Shown here one piece after another: positions 63,116-64,000 of a stretch of 64,000 bases of DNA. The DNA comes from Aquiflexum lacus. Lineage in GTDB: Bacteria; Bacteroidota; Bacteroidia; Cytophagales; Cyclobacteriaceae. The position numbers were made by a program, and so were the translations under genes. The stretch is from contig NZ_JABFHF010000004.1 in assembly GCF_015476655.1 (NCBI RefSeq), positions 186,001 to 250,000 of the forward strand, in the 5' to 3' direction. Position 1 is the stretch's first letter, and the number at the start of each line of letters is the position of its first letter. The notes below the pieces were generated by a model. The model did no database searches. It was not told where the DNA came from and saw only the letters and a list, made by a program, of their open reading frames with translations.

Positions 63116-64000
63116 ATGAAAAAGTCAAAATTTATTCTTTTAACCTGTGTTGTAGCATTATGCCTTGCAGGATGCCAAGAAAAGGAAGATCCTAATGGTA
63201 ACTCACCAAATGATCCTTTAGGTAACTCAACTGAAGAACTGCTATTCAAAGGATATAATTTGTTGAATTTGGGCTCAACAGCTTTTTACGAATTTGCAAG
63301 TAAAAACAATGGAAAGGCCCCTGCAGCACTTTACGCGACTGGTAAGATGATGCTCGATACCGGAATACCGCAAGACGTGTATATCGTAGATAGCACCTAC
63401 ATGTACATATTAATGAACCCTGAGATTAAGATGCTTTTCAGAATAGATTATGTGAACGAAAATGGTAAAAGTGTTTACCGCGGCGGCCCTAACGGCGGTA
63501 ATCGCTTAACGCGTGTATTAAACAATAATTCTTGTAGCGATGCAATACCTAACAATAAAGTATTGCTATGGGGAGCAGCAGATAACCTCCCTTTCAATTA
63601 CTCAAGTATCAAAAACACTTTGTCGGAATCTGATTTTGAATTTGAAGTTACCGAGCTCATTCACGAACAATGTACCCCTGCAACACTAAAAACATTGGAT
63701 CAATATGGGTTGGTCTTAGTGGATACCCATGGCGTCCCAGATGCAATTCTGACTGGAAGCAAAATAAGTTTTCCCAACGGGGCAAAAACATTAAAAGAGT
63801 TTAAAGAGGTAATAGTGGCTACGCTTTCTCAAGATGGGTACGATGATTTTTTGAAAGGAAATCTCCTTGCAAGTTGGGCGGTGATAGCGCCGAAAATGGG
63901 CAAAGAGGAATGGTGGAAAAATGGAAATTCAGTTAGAGCGCTTGATAAACTTGAAGTTTGGGCAGATATGCGTTTTCTTGAAAGCCTTCCCGATCTTTCC
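63116..64000 (+). CDS. Lipoprotein with a possible clan-CD protease motif (cut by window edge)
   Basis: The frame starts at ATG 63116 and is open to the right edge (295 residues seen). A signal peptide ends in the lipobox LAGC, followed by QEKEDPNGNS. The body contains GGPNGGNRL and, near residue 205, a strand followed by LVLVDTHGVPDAI. A hydrophobic strand leading into D-T-H-G is the usual setting of the catalytic histidine in caspase/gingipain-type proteases, but a matching cysteine would lie beyond the window. I cannot name a family. The gene has no promoter motif of its own and most likely shares the transcript of paralogue 3. Confidence 0.65.
   Translation, partial: MKKSKFILLTCVVALCLAGCQEKEDPNGNSPNDPLGNSTEELLFKGYNLLNLGSTAFYEFASKNNGKAPAALYATGKMMLDTGIPQDVYIVDSTYMYILMNPEIKMLFRIDYVNENGKSVYRGGPNGGNRLTRVLNNNSCSDAIPNNKVLLWGAADNLPFNYSSIKNTLSESDFEFEVTELIHEQCTPATLKTLDQYGLVLVDTHGVPDAILTGSKISFPNGAKTLKEFKEVIVATLSQDGYDDFLKGNLLASWAVIAPKMGKEEWWKNGNSVRALDKLEVWADMRFLESLPDLS

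Noticed and set aside
1-64000. Search by eye for tRNA, rRNA and riboswitches
   Set aside because: No cloverleaf with a T-loop GGTTCGAATCC-like word, no rRNA segments and no familiar riboswitch core were seen. A covariance-model search could still find small RNAs.

Overview
The window is chromosomal DNA from a Bacteroidota bacterium, most likely order Cytophagales and probably Cyclobacteriaceae-like. The evidence is a moderately AT-rich sequence, almost no Shine-Dalgarno sites, a TonB receptor with a carboxypeptidase-regulatory-like N-terminus, a SecA with an internal extension and no zinc tail, many lipoproteins, S1/P1 nuclease, BNR-repeat and gluconate-dehydrogenase-subunit-3 families, and several intergenic repeat types. 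I cannot name the species. No tRNA, rRNA, CRISPR array, prophage or integrase was seen.

Layout. 1-10.3 kb: the start of a TonB-dependent receptor (cut by the left edge), MoxR ATPase, a pseudouridine synthase, a 58-residue protein ending in Cys-Ile-Gly-Cys-Gly-Ser, an M20 amidohydrolase, a fatty acid desaturase, a MaoC hydratase, a methyltransferase followed by MtgA, and a GH3-family protein overlapping LptB. 10.3-23.5 kb: RecJ, YceI, a large BNR-repeat secreted protein, a DUF4143-type ATPase behind a 31-bp tandem duplication, an S33 hydrolase lipoprotein, a sterol-desaturase family protein, a GlcG-like protein, a Tat-exported Gfo/Idh/MocA oxidoreductase and RecG. 23.7-40.4 kb: a LamG-like lipoprotein, a serine hydrolase, a thioredoxin-fold protein without CXXC, a four-gene operon (SDR, PHP phosphatase, Fpg/Nei-like protein, kinase-aminotransferase fusion), S1/P1 nuclease, a second M20 hydrolase overlapping a SPOR lipoprotein gene, SecA and DapF. 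40.5-50.4 kb: a Tat-exported superoxide dismutase, a MazG-like protein, a putative outer-membrane barrel, a toxin-antitoxin operon with a broken toxin, a GMC oxidoreductase pair, a GxxExxY gene inside ~166-bp repeats, an alpha-L-fucosidase gene interrupted by one in-frame stop, and a serine hydrolase.

50.5-64 kb is the most interesting part. An ECF sigma factor, a one-span anti-sigma-like protein and a predicted extracytoplasmic TPR-CHAT protease form one tight operon. Three paralogous, probably surface-exposed lipoproteins of 734-856 residues follow. Each has the same unusual promoter-like motif (GATGAYA, 14 bases, CGATGT) about 28 bases before its ATG. The motif starts at the T-tract of a terminator hairpin at three of its four sites. 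A fourth copy lies upstream of the sigma gene, in front of what looks like the tail of a deleted paralogue. A further lipoprotein, cut by the right edge, carries a DTHG motif reminiscent of clan-CD proteases. I infer a self-contained sigma / anti-sigma / CHAT regulon that controls a variable surface lipoprotein family. All of this rests on sequence reading, not on database searches.
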